A stretch of DNA of 64,000 nucleotides from Acidobacteriota bacterium. GTDB lineage: Bacteria > Acidobacteriota > Terriglobia > Terriglobales > Acidobacteriaceae. Below the pieces are notes generated by a model, which was not told the DNA's origin, did not search any database, and saw only the letters and a program-made list of their open reading frames with translations. Location of the stretch: NCBI GenBank assembly GCA_028872955.1, contig JAGWNX010000007.1, positions 1 to 64,000 on the forward strand. The letters are read 5' to 3'. The translations under genes and the position numbers were made by a program. This document shows, in pieces, positions 45,125 through 53,805 of the stretch. How positions within the stretch are numbered: the stretch's first letter is position 1; every line of letters starts with the position of its first letter.

Positions 45125-45822
45125 GCTCCCTGTACTGATGCCGTCGAAGCCGAATCGATGGAAGAGATTCGCTGGCTTACGATCTCCCGCAGAATCTGCT
45201 GAATCTCTTCGATACTGCCATCATGCGTCACCGGCACCACGCGCTCCGGCTCACGCAACGCGATGGCCTGGTACTGCTGATAGATGCGCCGGTAGAACTC
45301 GTCGGACTCACGCTCAAAACGATTTTCATCCGTGCCGCGCATCCGTTGATCGCGATGGTTGCGGCTGCGTGCCCGGCGAAGCGAAGTTGCCAGCGGCGGC
45401 AGCAGCAGCAGGGTCAGGTCAGGCTGCAGGCCGCCACAGACGGCGCGATGCAGCGCGAGGACGGTCTCGCTGCCCAGCTGGCGTCCACCGCCCTGGTAAG
45501 CCTCAGAGGAGTCGGTGTATCGGTCGCACAGCACGATGTGCCCGGCTGCGAGCGCGGGTTCAATAATCTGGGCGATGGCCTGGGCCCGGTCCGCAAACAT
45601 CAGAGCCAGCTCGGCCAGCGGAGCGATGGGACCCAGGGACGACTCGGAGCGCGAGTCCAGCAGCAGGCCGCGAATGCGGTCGCCCAGCGCGGTACTGCCG
45701 GGCTGCCGCAGCGTCACGACCGTGTGCCCCTCGGCTTCCAGCGCCGCCGCCAGCCGCTTCAGCTGCGTGGTCTTGCCGGAGCCGTCCAGCCCTTCCATTG
45801 TGATGAAGCAGCCGCGTGCCAT
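45121..45822 (-). CDS. tmk: thymidylate kinase
   Basis: A 233-aa dTMP kinase. P-loop GLDGSGKTTQLKRL and CDRYTDSSEAYQGGGR (DRY motif and base-binding region) are standard. The usual TREPGGT loop reads TLRQPGST, a divergence in the dTMP-binding segment that is worth noting but need not abolish activity. A Gly/Arg-rich lid (SLRRARSRNHRD) is present. It lies 39 bp after a small lipoprotein gene and overlaps the P450 start. Confidence 0.9.
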   Translation of the reverse strand: MARGCFITMEGLDGSGKTTQLKRLAAALEAEGHTVVTLRQPGSTALGDRIRGLLLDSRSESSLGPIAPLAELALMFADRAQAIAQIIEPALAAGHIVLCDRYTDSSEAYQGGGRQLGSETVLALHRAVCGGLQPDLTLLLLPPLATSLRRARSRNHRDQRMRGTDENRFERESDEFYRRIYQQYQAIALREPERVVPVTHDGSIEEIQQILREIVSQRISSIDSASTASVQGA

Positions 45823-45861
45823 AGTCCTAGAGTGTATCGCGCCGGGTAGACAGGCTTCGAT

Positions 45862-46221
45862 CTAGTGCGCCGGGGTGGGGAAGCTGGCCGACCAGTGCAC
45901 GCCCTGTGCCTGAACGTCTGCGGTCAGCGTTCCGTCGGCAGCCTCCGTCAGGTGGGGTCCGGTCACGCTGTGCTGCTGCCCGACGCCGTCGGTCCACAGC
46001 AGCTTGGTGTCTCCGGTGCCGATCACCTTGAACCGGTACTGGTAGCTTGCGCCCGGCGCCAGTGTCTGCGTGCCAAAGCTCGCGCTCGGGTAATCCAGCT
46101 CCACCAGCGCCAAAGGCTGCGCTGTGTGGTTGGTGATGGTGGCCTGGACGTGGGTCGAGTGGCACCCACTCAGCACCGGCAGAGTCAGCGCAAGCACGAG
46201 GGTTGAAACGAGAAGCCGCAT
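45862..46221 (-). CDS. small predicted lipoprotein
   Basis: A 119-aa protein with a lipoprotein signal (LTLPVLSGC, Cys20) and a compact beta-rich domain (ATITNHTAQPLALVELDYPS, APGASYQYRFKV, GDTKLLWTDGVG). The domain resembles immunoglobulin-like envelope lipoproteins but I cannot name a family. It sits between lpxD and tmk on the same strand with gaps below 50 bp. It would be processed by the Lgt and LspA types encoded elsewhere in the window. Confidence 0.75.
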   Translation of the reverse strand: MRLLVSTLVLALTLPVLSGCHSTHVQATITNHTAQPLALVELDYPSASFGTQTLAPGASYQYRFKVIGTGDTKLLWTDGVGQQHSVTGPHLTEAADGTLTADVQAQGVHWSASFPTPAH

Positions 46222-46269
46222 ATCCCTCCTAGGGTATCAGGCTGCCGGTCTGCGCCTTGCCGCGGCCGG

Positions 46270-47340
46270 CTACCTCGGTTCTTTGCGACTCGTCGCTTGC
46301 TTCGCAGGGGGCTGCAACGCCGCAAGGTCGCGCTTCATCTGCTTCATCATCTGCGGCAGGCGCTGCAGATAGACCGTAGAGCGCAGCCACTCCAGGTTGT
46401 CAAAGGCCGGCGAACCGCTCACCGTCTTGCCCGGCGGAACATCATTCCCCACGCCGCTCTGCGCCGTCACAATGGCACCGTCGCCAATGCTGTTGTGACC
46501 GGCACTGGCCGCCTGCCCGGCAAAGATGACGTTGTCGCCCACGCGGGTGGAGCCCGCCAGACCCACCTGAGCGCACAGCAGGGTGTCCTGCCCCACCGTG
46601 CAGCCATGCCCCACCTGCACCAGGTTGTCGATCTTCGCCCCTGCCCGGACCCGCGTCTCGCCGATGGAGGCGCGGTCGATGCAGGCATTGGCCTGGACCT
46701 CCACGTTGTCCTCCAGAATGGCCGGGCCGGACTGCAGAATCTTTCGCCAGGCCGAGCCTGCCGGCTGGGCCCCGTCGCGGGCATAGCCAAAGCCGTCGGC
46801 CCCGATGATGGCGCCGTTCTGCAGCACCACGTTATCGCCCAGCTGGCAGTACTCCCGCACCACTGCATGGGCGTGCGCAAAGAACCGGTTGCCGACGATG
46901 ACGTAGGGGTAGAGCACCACATGGGGCAGAATCACCGCATCGTCGCCAACCGTCACATGCTCGCCAATCACCGCGCAGGCGCCGATGTGCGCATTCGCGC
47001 CGATTCTGGCGGTTGGGGCTACCACCGCTGTAGGATGCACTCCCGGCAGATAGCGCGGCGGCTGGTAGAAGAGTTCAATCGCGCGCGCAAACGCCAGGTA
47101 GGGGTTCTTCACCCGCAGCGTCGCCGCCGCAATCTCAGGAAACTCCGGCTCGACGATCACGGCCGTCGCCTGCGTCTTGCCGGCCAGCGCAATGTACTTC
47201 GGGTTGGAGACAAAGGTAAGCTCGCCCGGCCCGGCTGCGTCAATGGCAGCCACGCCGTGGATCTGCAGCGAGTGGTCGCCGTTCAGTTCTGCGCCCAGAC
47301 GCTCCGCAATCTGGCCCAGGGAAAGACTGGTGGGGGTCAT
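46270..47340 (-). CDS. lpxD: UDP-3-O-acylglucosamine N-acyltransferase
   Basis: A 356-aa LpxD, third enzyme of lipid A synthesis, adding a 3-hydroxyacyl chain from acyl-ACP. An N-terminal uridine-binding domain (GELTFVSNPKY) is followed by many left-handed beta-helix hexapeptides (IGANAHIGACAVIGEHVTVG) and a C-terminal helix. The catalytic His region reads NLVQVGHGCTVG, and the pantetheine-side segment ADGFGYARDG is present. The other lipid A genes are not here. It shows the cell has a lipid-A-bearing outer membrane. Confidence 0.93.
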   Translation of the reverse strand: MTPTSLSLGQIAERLGAELNGDHSLQIHGVAAIDAAGPGELTFVSNPKYIALAGKTQATAVIVEPEFPEIAAATLRVKNPYLAFARAIELFYQPPRYLPGVHPTAVVAPTARIGANAHIGACAVIGEHVTVGDDAVILPHVVLYPYVIVGNRFFAHAHAVVREYCQLGDNVVLQNGAIIGADGFGYARDGAQPAGSAWRKILQSGPAILEDNVEVQANACIDRASIGETRVRAGAKIDNLVQVGHGCTVGQDTLLCAQVGLAGSTRVGDNVIFAGQAASAGHNSIGDGAIVTAQSGVGNDVPPGKTVSGSPAFDNLEWLRSTVYLQRLPQMMKQMKRDLAALQPPAKQATSRKEPR

Positions 47341-47370
47341 GCAGGCGATTGTAGCGAATGTGACCGTCCC

Positions 47371-47925
47371 TCAGTTGGGCCGCGCGTTCGGAGGCAGCTC
47401 CGCGTCGAAGAGTGCCTGCTGCAGGTCGTCGCTCCCGCTGGAGGCGACAGGCGGCTTGCGTCGCGAGGGCGAGGTGATGACGGCGATCAGCGTCAGTTCC
47501 GCGATAGAGGTACGCGGGATATAGAGTCGCTGGGTATTGGAGCGGATGTCCGGTGGGGTCAGGAAGAGGCCCGCGTGGTTCACCAGGTCATCGGCCAGGG
47601 CCAGATCGGTGGGGGCGAGGCCCTCCAGCGTCTCTCCGGTGGTAAAGCTGAGGCGTAACCAGAGCCCCTCGGTGCGCGGCCTGGCCAGAAAGGTTCGCCG
47701 GGTCAGCCGCTCCGGAGACTGAGTGTCTGCCAGGTTGAACTCTTTGACGTAAGCTACATATTTAACGTCGTTTAGTGGGATCAATGCCGTGCGACCTTCC
47801 AGGTCCAGCAGGTCCAAAGCGCGGCTGCGCACAAAGCCGCCGGCGGGCAGATAGCCGGCCAGCACATCGGTCGAGCCTCCGGGGCGGAAGCGGCGCACCA
47901 GCACCTTTTTGCGAGAGGAAGCCAT
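47371..47925 (-). CDS. conserved-looking protein of unknown function
   Basis: A 184-aa soluble protein with a beta-rich core: VLVRRFRPGGSTDVLAGYLP, RTALIPLNDVKYVAYVKEF, LWLRLSFTTGETLEGLAP and RLYIPRTSIAELTLIAVI. The pattern suggests two small beta barrels in which a chemical-response or PilZ-like fold is possible, but no diagnostic motif is visible. ATG 47925 is supported by the sudden change to sensible sequence; the long open frame upstream is antisense to the nucleotidyltransferase gene. It lies 30 bp upstream of lpxD. Confidence 0.65.
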   Translation of the reverse strand: MASSRKKVLVRRFRPGGSTDVLAGYLPAGGFVRSRALDLLDLEGRTALIPLNDVKYVAYVKEFNLADTQSPERLTRRTFLARPRTEGLWLRLSFTTGETLEGLAPTDLALADDLVNHAGLFLTPPDIRSNTQRLYIPRTSIAELTLIAVITSPSRRKPPVASSGSDDLQQALFDAELPPNARPN

Positions 47926-48123
47926 AGCCGGTCTCGCGGATTGTCGCACGAAACCACGGGCAGTCAGGAGAAAAGATAGCCAGGCAGTGGCGAATTTGCC
48001 ACTGCTATGGTACATTGAAGCGTTGCGTCGAGTAGCTTGATCTTTGCAAATAATTGATTCGTCAGCGGTTAGGACGAGCGGCGCGACCGGCAGCCTGCCG
48101 GACGGGAGTGGACGCGAAGGATT

Positions 48124-50079
48124 ATGGCCGACTACATCTACCTGCTCGAGAATCGACTTTCGGCTGCCCAGCGGGCTGCCCTGCAGACACTCCGCGAAGT
48201 CGCTCGAAGCAAAGGGCTTACTATCTTTCTGGTCGGCGGCGCTGTTCGGGATCTGATCAACGGCTCGCCCGTGCGCGATCTGGATGTAGTGGTTCAGGGA
48301 AATGCAGCTAAGCTCAAGAAAGATATCGAGAAAGCAGGCGGCAAGCTGGCAGGCGACGCAGACACCCCGCACAGCTTCTTCGTTCAGTTTCCCGGTGGCG
48401 TTCGCGTGGAGTTTGGCAGCACGCTTGCGGTGACCTTCCCGAAGCCGGGCAAACCGGTCTATAAGCTTGCCGGGCTGCAGGACGACCTGCGCCGCCGGGA
48501 CTTTACCGCCAACGCCATGGCGCTTTCGCTCAACGAGGGCACCTCGTATGGGCTGCTCATCGACCCGCTGAACGGGGTGGCCGATATTGAAAATCGTGAG
48601 CTCCGGCTGGTCAGCAACTACGGGTTTATTGAGGATCCCGTCCGCATGATCCGTGCCGCCCGCTTCATGGCCCGGCTGGGCTGGAATCTGGAAGAGAAGA
48701 CACAGACACGCTACGAGACGGGCAAAGCGGAGGAGTACATCGCCGCGATGAGCGACTTCCAGCGGGGATACGAGACCGAGGAGATCTTCCACGAGGAGGA
48801 CCCGCTGCGTGTGCTGCGCCGACTGGAGAGCGAGGGCTGGATCAAGTCTCTCTTTCCCGCGCTCAGTTCCGCCAAGGTCAACCTGACCGAGTTGGAGAAG
48901 CTGCGCGATGTGCAGACCCAGCTGCAGTTGCAGGGCATCTCCCCGGAGATGGCGACCGCAAACTTTCCGCTGCTGACTGCAAAGTTGAGCAGCCGCGAGC
49001 TGGCCGAGCTGAAGAAGATGTTTCCCCGGCAGGTCTTTGTGCATGACATTGAAGCGCTTGAGCAGGAGACTAAGGCCTTTGCTGCTGAGTTGGCGCACAA
49101 GTCGAACACGTTGCCCTCGCAGGCGTGGAAGCTCATTTACAGCGCCAAACCGGAGGCTGTCCTGTGGACCGCGTACACCACCCGCAGTGCAGCCTTGCAG
49201 CAGAAGTTCAAGAGCTTCGCAGAGGAGTGGCCCCAGGCACGGTTGCGGATTCCGCACGCTTTGATGCAGGAGATGCGCATCGTACCGGGCGTGCCGCGCT
49301 ACGAGGAGCTGCTGGATCTGCTCTTCTTTGAGTTGATGGACAACCGTCTGGGCACAGTCGAGGAGATGAAGGCGTTCCTGGAGCCCTTCTCGCCGCCGGC
49401 ACCCCCGCCGACGGTCAACCTGCGCCGCGCGCGTGCTGCCAAGAAGGAGACAAAGGCGGCCAAGCCTCGCAAGAAGGCCGAGGAGGCTCCAACCACTCCC
49501 GTTGAGGTCGCAGCCGCCGCAGAGTCTGAGCAGCCGGTCGAGGTAGCCGAGGTGGTGGCCGCGCCCGCCAAGCCGGCGAGGGCTGCCAAGGCCGTCAAGG
49601 CCGGGCCGCCTGCGGCTGAGGCAGTCAAAAAAGTATCCAGCAAGCCAGCCAAGGTGGCTGCAGAGAAGCCGGCTCCGGCGAAGAAGGCCGCCGCACCAAA
49701 GCCGGTCGCCAAGCCTGGGAAGGCAGTGGAGAAGAAGGCCCCCGCCAAGGCCGCTCCCAAGCGCGTCGAGAAGCCCGCACCCAAGAAAGCCGCCCCGAAG
49801 AAAGCTGTGACCAAGCCGGCTGTGACCAAGGCAGCGCCTGCCAAGGTGTCGAGACCCACGGCCCAGACTGCCAGGAAGGCGGCTCCGACTCGCAGCAAGC
49901 CCGCACCGAAGGTTGCGGCCAGGTCGGAAGCTCGCAAGCCGGCAGTCAAGATACCGGCAAAGCAGGCACCGGCAAAGAAGACGGTTGCTGCGAAGAAGGC
50001 AACCCCAGCCAAGGGGATCGCTAAGAAGCAGACCGTGACGCGGAAGCCCGCCAAGCCTGCCAGCAAGAAGAAGCGCTAG
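48124..50079 (+). CDS. CCA tRNA nucleotidyltransferase / poly(A) polymerase family protein with H1-like tail
   Basis: A 651-aa class II nucleotidyltransferase. The head has the family motifs FLVGGAVRDLI, catalytic DxD in RDLDVVV, RRRDFTANAMAL, and RMIRAARFMARLGW; a helical body follows to about residue 420. From about 423 to the end (some 229 residues) the sequence is almost only Lys, Ala and Pro in PAKKAA-like repeats, resembling histone H1/AlgP tails. The enzyme part should add CCA or A to RNA 3' ends. The tail probably binds nucleic acid, which is inference. A large antisense open frame opposite it is a composition artefact. Confidence 0.85.
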   Translation: MADYIYLLENRLSAAQRAALQTLREVARSKGLTIFLVGGAVRDLINGSPVRDLDVVVQGNAAKLKKDIEKAGGKLAGDADTPHSFFVQFPGGVRVEFGSTLAVTFPKPGKPVYKLAGLQDDLRRRDFTANAMALSLNEGTSYGLLIDPLNGVADIENRELRLVSNYGFIEDPVRMIRAARFMARLGWNLEEKTQTRYETGKAEEYIAAMSDFQRGYETEEIFHEEDPLRVLRRLESEGWIKSLFPALSSAKVNLTELEKLRDVQTQLQLQGISPEMATANFPLLTAKLSSRELAELKKMFPRQVFVHDIEALEQETKAFAAELAHKSNTLPSQAWKLIYSAKPEAVLWTAYTTRSAALQQKFKSFAEEWPQARLRIPHALMQEMRIVPGVPRYEELLDLLFFELMDNRLGTVEEMKAFLEPFSPPAPPPTVNLRRARAAKKETKAAKPRKKAEEAPTTPVEVAAAAESEQPVEVAEVVAAPAKPARAAKAVKAGPPAAEAVKKVSSKPAKVAAEKPAPAKKAAAPKPVAKPGKAVEKKAPAKAAPKRVEKPAPKKAAPKKAVTKPAVTKAAPAKVSRPTAQTARKAAPTRSKPAPKVAARSEARKPAVKIPAKQAPAKKTVAAKKATPAKGIAKKQTVTRKPAKPASKKKR

Positions 50080-50165
50080 ACCGTTTCGGGTCTCTCCGAC
50101 GGTGTCCTGGCCATCTCGAGTCGGGCTACAGGGTCGGGCATGGCGCTCGCCTGCCACGGCCGGCC

Positions 50166-50396
50166 TTAGCGCATGCGCCGCAGCAGAACCACCGTACCCA
50201 CAAAGATGGAGCTTGCGACCGTGCCAAGCAGCACGATCGCGTGTCGATACGCCAGTTGGGTTGCCGGCGGCGTTGCGCCGGTGTTGTCTCGACAGAGCGA
50301 GCAGCCTTGTGACCAGCCAGCCGCGGTGCAGCCAGCCAACACCAAGGCTACTGCCAGGCAGCTACGCAGACGGTGTCGCACGCTGTACAGCCTCAC
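50166..50396 (-). CDS. small Cys-pair lipoprotein-like membrane protein of the cox operon
   Basis: A 76-aa protein with lipobox VLAGC (Cys23), a CxxC pair (CSLC, Cys32 and Cys35) and a C-terminal transmembrane helix (about 52-72) ending in RRMR. The GTG start shares bases with the ctaE TGA (GTGA), so it is translated with the oxidase. A periplasmic Cys pair next to an oxidase suggests copper handling or assembly. That is inference from context; I do not know a named family. Confidence 0.65.
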   Translation of the reverse strand: MRLYSVRHRLRSCLAVALVLAGCTAAGWSQGCSLCRDNTGATPPATQLAYRHAIVLLGTVASSIFVGTVVLLRRMR

Positions 50397-51172
50397 TGGA
50401 AGAAGGCCAGCAGCACGAAGAGAAAGACCCAGAAGAGCCCCATCGAGTGCCAGTACCAGGCGACGCAGTCCACCATAATCTGGCGCACCTCAAGCTGTCT
50501 GGCTGCGTACAGGCTGACCAGCGCAGCCAGCAGACCCGCGACGCCCAGGAAGAGATGGGCGGCGTGAGCGCCGGTAATCAGGAAGAAGAAGTGGCTCGAT
50601 GGGTTGGAGCTCATGAAGACGTGCTGCACGTGCAGCTGGTTCCAGGCCACCCATTGCCCGGTCAGGAATAACAGGCCCAGCACCACCGTGGCGGCCAGCC
50701 AGGGCATGGCACGTTCGGAGGTAGGCTTGCCCAGCCCCAGCCACTCTTCCAGCGCGTGCACCTCCTGGAACATGCGCTGTCGTGCGATCTCAATGGTTAC
50801 GGAGCTGAGCAGCAGCACTGCCGTATTGAGCCAGATAATGGGTGGAATCGCGGTGGGCAGCCACTCATTGATGTAGCGGTTGTAGGCGTCAAAGTGGCTG
50901 CTGGACTGCTGTACAAAGAACGCGCTGACGATGGCGGCAAAGAACATGAGCACCGCCGCCAGGCCGAAGAAGACGAACAGGCGATAACGGGTTAGCCGTT
51001 CCCGGGGTCCGCGGCTCCCCTGGGGCCGATTACCCCAGTTCTCACCATCGCCGCCGCCACCGGTTCGTTTGTCATGGTCAACCGGAGGACGCTTGCCGCC
51101 GCCGTGGTCGAAGTCGTCGGGTCGACGCTTGCGGTCGCGTTCAACATCAATTGGGGTTATGGTCGCGGGCAT
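50393..51172 (-). CDS. ctaE: cytochrome c oxidase subunit III
   Basis: A 259-aa heme-copper oxidase subunit III. Helices begin near residue 65 (LFVFFGLAAVLMFFAAIVSAF); WLPTAIPPIIWLNTAVLLLS, GQWVAWNQL, HFFFLITGAHAAHLFLGV and CVAWYWHSMGLFWVFLF are typical. The first 60 residues are a charged, Gly/Asp/Arg-rich cytoplasmic extension (GGGKRPPVDHDKRTGGGGDG) not usual in the family. ATG 51172 has AGAGG at good spacing; an upstream GTG at 51181 is possible. Third gene of ctaC-D-E. Confidence 0.9.
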   Translation of the reverse strand: MPATITPIDVERDRKRRPDDFDHGGGKRPPVDHDKRTGGGGDGENWGNRPQGSRGPRERLTRYRLFVFFGLAAVLMFFAAIVSAFFVQQSSSHFDAYNRYINEWLPTAIPPIIWLNTAVLLLSSVTIEIARQRMFQEVHALEEWLGLGKPTSERAMPWLAATVVLGLLFLTGQWVAWNQLHVQHVFMSSNPSSHFFFLITGAHAAHLFLGVAGLLAALVSLYAARQLEVRQIMVDCVAWYWHSMGLFWVFLFVLLAFFQ

Positions 51173-51205
51173 GCAAGGCACCTCTGGACACGCGCTAAAT
51201 ACAGA

Positions 51206-52984
51206 TTACTCCTGATTCGCAGCGTCTGTTGCGTCCGATTGCCATTGAGGCAGGAAAGTTTCCCCCTCATCGCCAAGGTAGAAACAAGGTGCGCGGTAAA
51301 CGGCTATCGGGGCGGAGCCCTCCTGCTCAGGGGCGCCTGGCAGCAGATCCGGATGCCACTCCAGTGTGGTCGCGTCCCAGGGATTGTCAGCCGCTGGCGC
51401 GCCGTGGCGCAGGGTGCGGACGAGATTCGCCAGGAAGAGGAGCTGGGACGCTGCCAGGAACAGCGCGGCATGCGTAATGAAGCTATTGAGTGGGTAGAGC
51501 CGGGCCATCAGCTCACCGGCGTGGTTCGGGATCCCCGTCAGCTGCGAGTAGTGACGCGGCTGGCCTGCCAGGCCGGCCAGATGCATGGGCAAAAACGTCG
51601 CATAGGCGCCTAAAAACGTGCACCAGAAGTGCCAGCGGCCCAGCTTCTCCGCAAGCAGCGGCCCCGGCCTGCCATCCCGCGCCGTGATGAGCGGGAACCA
51701 GTAGTAGGTGGCTGCGAAGACGCCGAAGATGCCGGCCATCGCCATGATCAGGTGAAAGTGCGCGACCACAAAGTAGGTGTTGTGCAGGTACTGGTCCAGC
51801 ATGGGCTGGGCCAGAATGGGCCCGGTCAACCCGCCCGTGATGAACAGCGAGACGAAGCCCAGCGCAAACAGCATGGGGGTGGTGTAGCGCGGATGGCTGC
51901 GCCACACCGTAGCCAGCCAGCTAAGCACCTTGGCCGAGGCCGGCACCGCAATGGCGACGGTGGAGATGGAGAACGCCGAGATGGCAAACGGGCTGAGCCC
52001 GGCCACAAACATGTGGTGTCCCCACACCAGGATGCCGAGCAGACCGATCAGCAACGTGGTCGCGACCATGGTGCCGTAGGCGAAGACGCGGCGGCGGGCG
52101 AAGTTCGCCAGCAGCATGGAGGTGAGGCCCATGCCCGGCAGGATTGCGATGTAGACCTCCGGATGGCCGAAGAACCAGAACAGATGCAGCCACAGCAGCG
52201 GCGAGCCGTCGCCATGACCACCTGCCCCATGCAGCACACCGTTCACCAGGTCTCCGGTTGGCACAAAGAAGCTGGTGCCCAGATGGCGATCGCACAGCAG
52301 CAGCGTGATGGCCGCCAGCAGCACCGAGAAGGCCAGCAGGCTGAGCAGCGCGGCAGTAAACCAGCCCCACACGGTCAGCGGCATGCGGTCCCACGTCATG
52401 CCAGTGCAGCGGCCGCGCAGGATGGTGACCAGAGTATTGATGGCGGAGAGCGTCGCGCCGATACCGAAGAGCGCAATCGACAGCAGCCACAGGTCCATGC
52501 CCGGCCCTTGCCCGGGCCCTGCGCTGGCGACCGCGGAGAGTGGCGGGTAAGCTGTCCACCCGGAGAGCGGTGCACCAGCCTCCGTCAGCGAGGAGGCGCA
52601 TAGCACCAGCAGCGCCAGTGCGGTGATCCAGAAGCCCAGTGCGTTGATGAGCGGCAGTGCCATGCGACGCGTGCCCAGCTGCGCAGGCAGCACCAGGTTG
52701 CCGAAGCCCGACTGGGGTGCCGTGGTGAGCACAAAGAATAACATGATTGTGCCATGGATAGTTACAATTGGCAGATAGCTGCCGGGCAGAATACGCTCCA
52801 GCGGAACCTGTGGCCAGGTGAGATGGATGCGCATGTGCAGCGAAAGCGTCGTGCCGATCACCACCGAGACCAGCGCCAGCAACAGGTAGGCAATGCCCAG
52901 GTGGTGGTGGTCCGTCGTCAGCAGGCGTGCCAGCAGCGGACGCCGCGCGGTTGTGCCTGCCCGGGGAGTCAGAGACGGCTTCAT
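51206..52984 (-). CDS. ctaD: cytochrome c oxidase subunit I
   Basis: A 592-aa heme-copper oxidase catalytic subunit with about twelve helices. Ligands for low-spin heme, heme a3 and CuB are visible: TIHGTIMLFF, FWFFGHPEVYIAILPG (CuB His and cross-linked Tyr), WGHHMFVAG and HNTYFVVAHFHL. The glutamate of the D-channel type is present in GHPEVY. Start at ATG 52984, which overlaps the ctaC TGA (ATGA). It reduces O2 to water with electrons from cytochrome c, whose maturation genes are at 5280-8123. Confidence 0.95.
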   Translation of the reverse strand: MKPSLTPRAGTTARRPLLARLLTTDHHHLGIAYLLLALVSVVIGTTLSLHMRIHLTWPQVPLERILPGSYLPIVTIHGTIMLFFVLTTAPQSGFGNLVLPAQLGTRRMALPLINALGFWITALALLVLCASSLTEAGAPLSGWTAYPPLSAVASAGPGQGPGMDLWLLSIALFGIGATLSAINTLVTILRGRCTGMTWDRMPLTVWGWFTAALLSLLAFSVLLAAITLLLCDRHLGTSFFVPTGDLVNGVLHGAGGHGDGSPLLWLHLFWFFGHPEVYIAILPGMGLTSMLLANFARRRVFAYGTMVATTLLIGLLGILVWGHHMFVAGLSPFAISAFSISTVAIAVPASAKVLSWLATVWRSHPRYTTPMLFALGFVSLFITGGLTGPILAQPMLDQYLHNTYFVVAHFHLIMAMAGIFGVFAATYYWFPLITARDGRPGPLLAEKLGRWHFWCTFLGAYATFLPMHLAGLAGQPRHYSQLTGIPNHAGELMARLYPLNSFITHAALFLAASQLLFLANLVRTLRHGAPAADNPWDATTLEWHPDLLPGAPEQEGSAPIAVYRAPCFYLGDEGETFLPQWQSDATDAANQE

Positions 52985-53739
52985 GGCGTCGTCTCCTGCC
53001 GGGCTGCGGCCTGCCTGGTCGCCAGCCACGTGTTGAACTCTGCCGGGGCCACAATGCGCAGGTTGGCGTTCATGCGGAAGTGCCCGGTGCCGCACAGCTG
53101 CGTACACAGGATGGCGTAGGTGCCCGGCGTCGTTGGGGTGAAGTGAATGTGGATCGTCTGCCCGGGAACTGCGTTCTGCTTCAGGCGCAGCTCCGGGACG
53201 GCGAAGCCGTGGATGACGTCCTGGGCGCGCAGCCGGAGATCGACCGGTCGGCCGCTGGGCAGCACCAGTTCGGCGGTCACCAGGTCGTCGTGGCCGTGCG
53301 GGTCAGCGGGGTCAAGGCCCACAGGGTTTGCCTCGGCGGGTGCAACCAGCTCCGGCCGGGTGCGGCCAAAGGTCGCGTCTGGCCCCGGATAGCGGAAGTA
53401 CCAGGCAAACTGCATGCCGGTCACCTCGACCTGCATGGCGGCTGGGTCGGCACCGGTGGTGTGCGTGCGGGCCCAGAGCTGCTCCGAACGGATGGCAAGC
53501 CCGGCAAAGAGCACGGTCAACGCAGCCAGCGGCAGATACTCCAGCCGCCAGACGGAGCCGGTCGTTGCGCGTCGGCGCAGCAGCAGACCGCCCAGCAGCA
53601 GACCGTGCGCCAACGTCAGCAGGGCAAGCGCAAGCGCAAGATTGAGGATGAGTTGCCGATCCACTGCAGGACCGTGGGCGCTGGCATCCGCAGGCAGCGG
53701 CCAGAGCAACAGAGGCGCGAAGCTGAGGCAGGGAGGCAC
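52981..53739 (-). CDS. ctaC: cytochrome c oxidase subunit II
   Basis: A 252-aa subunit II with N-terminal hydrophobic segments and a periplasmic cupredoxin domain. The CuA site is complete: His in DVIHGFAVPEL and CTQLCGTGHFRM (two Cys, His, Met). QFAWYFRYPG is the aromatic electron-entry patch. There is no fused cytochrome c. GTG 53739 is chosen because it directly starts a signal-like segment; it lacks a Shine-Dalgarno but has TATCCT 6 nt upstream. The longer frame upstream is antisense to the divergent gene. Confidence 0.88.
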   Translation of the reverse strand: MPPCLSFAPLLLWPLPADASAHGPAVDRQLILNLALALALLTLAHGLLLGGLLLRRRATTGSVWRLEYLPLAALTVLFAGLAIRSEQLWARTHTTGADPAAMQVEVTGMQFAWYFRYPGPDATFGRTRPELVAPAEANPVGLDPADPHGHDDLVTAELVLPSGRPVDLRLRAQDVIHGFAVPELRLKQNAVPGQTIHIHFTPTTPGTYAILCTQLCGTGHFRMNANLRIVAPAEFNTWLATRQAAARQETTP

Positions 53740-53745
53740 GCCAAC

Positions 53746-53751
53746 AGGATA
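53746..53751 (-). promoter_or_regulatory. -10-like TATCCT immediately before ctaC
   Basis: TATCCT ends 6 nt before the ctaC GTG, which would put the transcript start at the start codon. See leaderless finding. Confidence 0.35.
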
Positions 53752-53790
53752 CTGTGTTTTCCACGTGCCGTTTTGCGCTTGCCGCCAGAA

Positions 53791-53799
53791 TGCTACGCT
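53791..53799 (+). promoter_or_regulatory. extended -10 element (TGCTACGCT) before the 105-aa gene
   Basis: TGCTACGCT ends 6 nt before ATG 53806 and no Shine-Dalgarno lies between. It is back to back with the ctaC box. Confidence 0.35.
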
Positions 53800-53805
53800 G
53801 CTGCT

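Noticed and set aside
47371-50157. 928-codon open frame on the minus strand opposite the nucleotidyltransferase gene
   Set aside because: Its upstream two thirds are antisense to the K/A/P-rich tail and the enzyme; the translation is low-complexity Leu/Gly/Arg. Only the last 184 codons (from ATG 47925) look like a protein.
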